Assembly: GCA_003506095.1 (NCBI GenBank)
Contig: DNWZ01000584.1
Location: forward strand, 1-5,924
DNA: 5,924 nt
From: Planctomycetaceae bacterium
GTDB taxonomy: Bacteria > Planctomycetota > Planctomycetia > Pirellulales > Pirellulaceae
Reading direction: 5' to 3'
Notes under the pieces: model-generated
Told to the model about the DNA's origin: nothing
Database searches by the model: none
Seen by the model: the letters and a program-made list of their open reading frames with translations, nothing else
Translations under genes and position numbers: made by a program
In this document: in pieces, positions 5,867 through 5,924 of the stretch
Numbering within the stretch: position 1 is the first letter of the stretch
Layout: every line of letters starts with the position of its first letter

Positions 5867-5924
5867 GAGTGCAAGCGTAGCAGGTTTGTAAGGGTTGTGA
5901 CCGAGCACGTTGGTGTACCGACTT

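Noticed and set aside
5867..5908. Longer murQ start at the GTG of 5908
   Set aside because: No Shine-Dalgarno precedes it, and the added 14 residues have no counterpart in E. coli MurQ, so Met at 5866 is preferred. The frame is open to the window edge, so this is not fully excluded.

Overview
The window looks like a piece of chromosome from a free-living bacterium of moderate GC content (mid-50s percent by eye). Genes are tightly packed and there are no mobile elements, RNA genes, CRISPR arrays or long non-coding stretches. A Planctomycetes origin (Pirellulales/Rhodopirellula-like) is my best guess. It rests on the general look of the proteins and codon use and on the abundance of the palindrome CGATCG; it is inference, not proof.

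Layout. Two groups of genes point toward each other and meet tail to tail near 3.5 kb. On the + strand (1-3486) there is the 3' part of an ABC exporter half-transporter gene (5' end outside the window), then a complete second half-transporter gene overlapping it by 4 nt (ATGA). A small gene follows for a single-pass membrane protein of unknown function, 14 nt downstream. On the - strand (5866 down to 3514) there is murQ (MurNAc-6-phosphate etherase), then a BadF/BadG-family sugar kinase overlapping murQ by 4 nt (ATGA). Last is a small zinc deaminase resembling fungal cytosine deaminase, 11 nt further on, with its Shine-Dalgarno sequence overlapping the kinase stop codon. Only 27 nt separate the two convergent groups.

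How the genes work together. The two ABC proteins almost certainly form one heterodimeric exporter. The upstream subunit has Asp instead of the catalytic Glu in Walker B and Ser instead of the H-loop His, while the downstream subunit has an altered signature motif (VSLGQ). These changes fall together into one degenerate ATP site and leave one canonical site, as in TM287/288- or BmrCD-type exporters. The substrate cannot be read from the sequence. In the minus-strand group, a GlcNAc/MurNAc-type kinase next to MurQ suggests a peptidoglycan amino-sugar recycling or scavenging unit: the kinase would make the sugar 6-phosphate and MurQ would cleave the lactyl ether of MurNAc-6-P to give GlcNAc-6-P and D-lactate. 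The attached cytosine deaminase-like gene belongs to pyrimidine salvage, and its place in this operon is not explained.

I see no clear evidence of a wholly new system. The points most worth a second look are the fungal-type deaminase linked to cell-wall sugar salvage, the coherent NBD asymmetry with an unusual Ser at the H-loop and altered X-loops, and the unknown membrane protein attached to the exporter operon.
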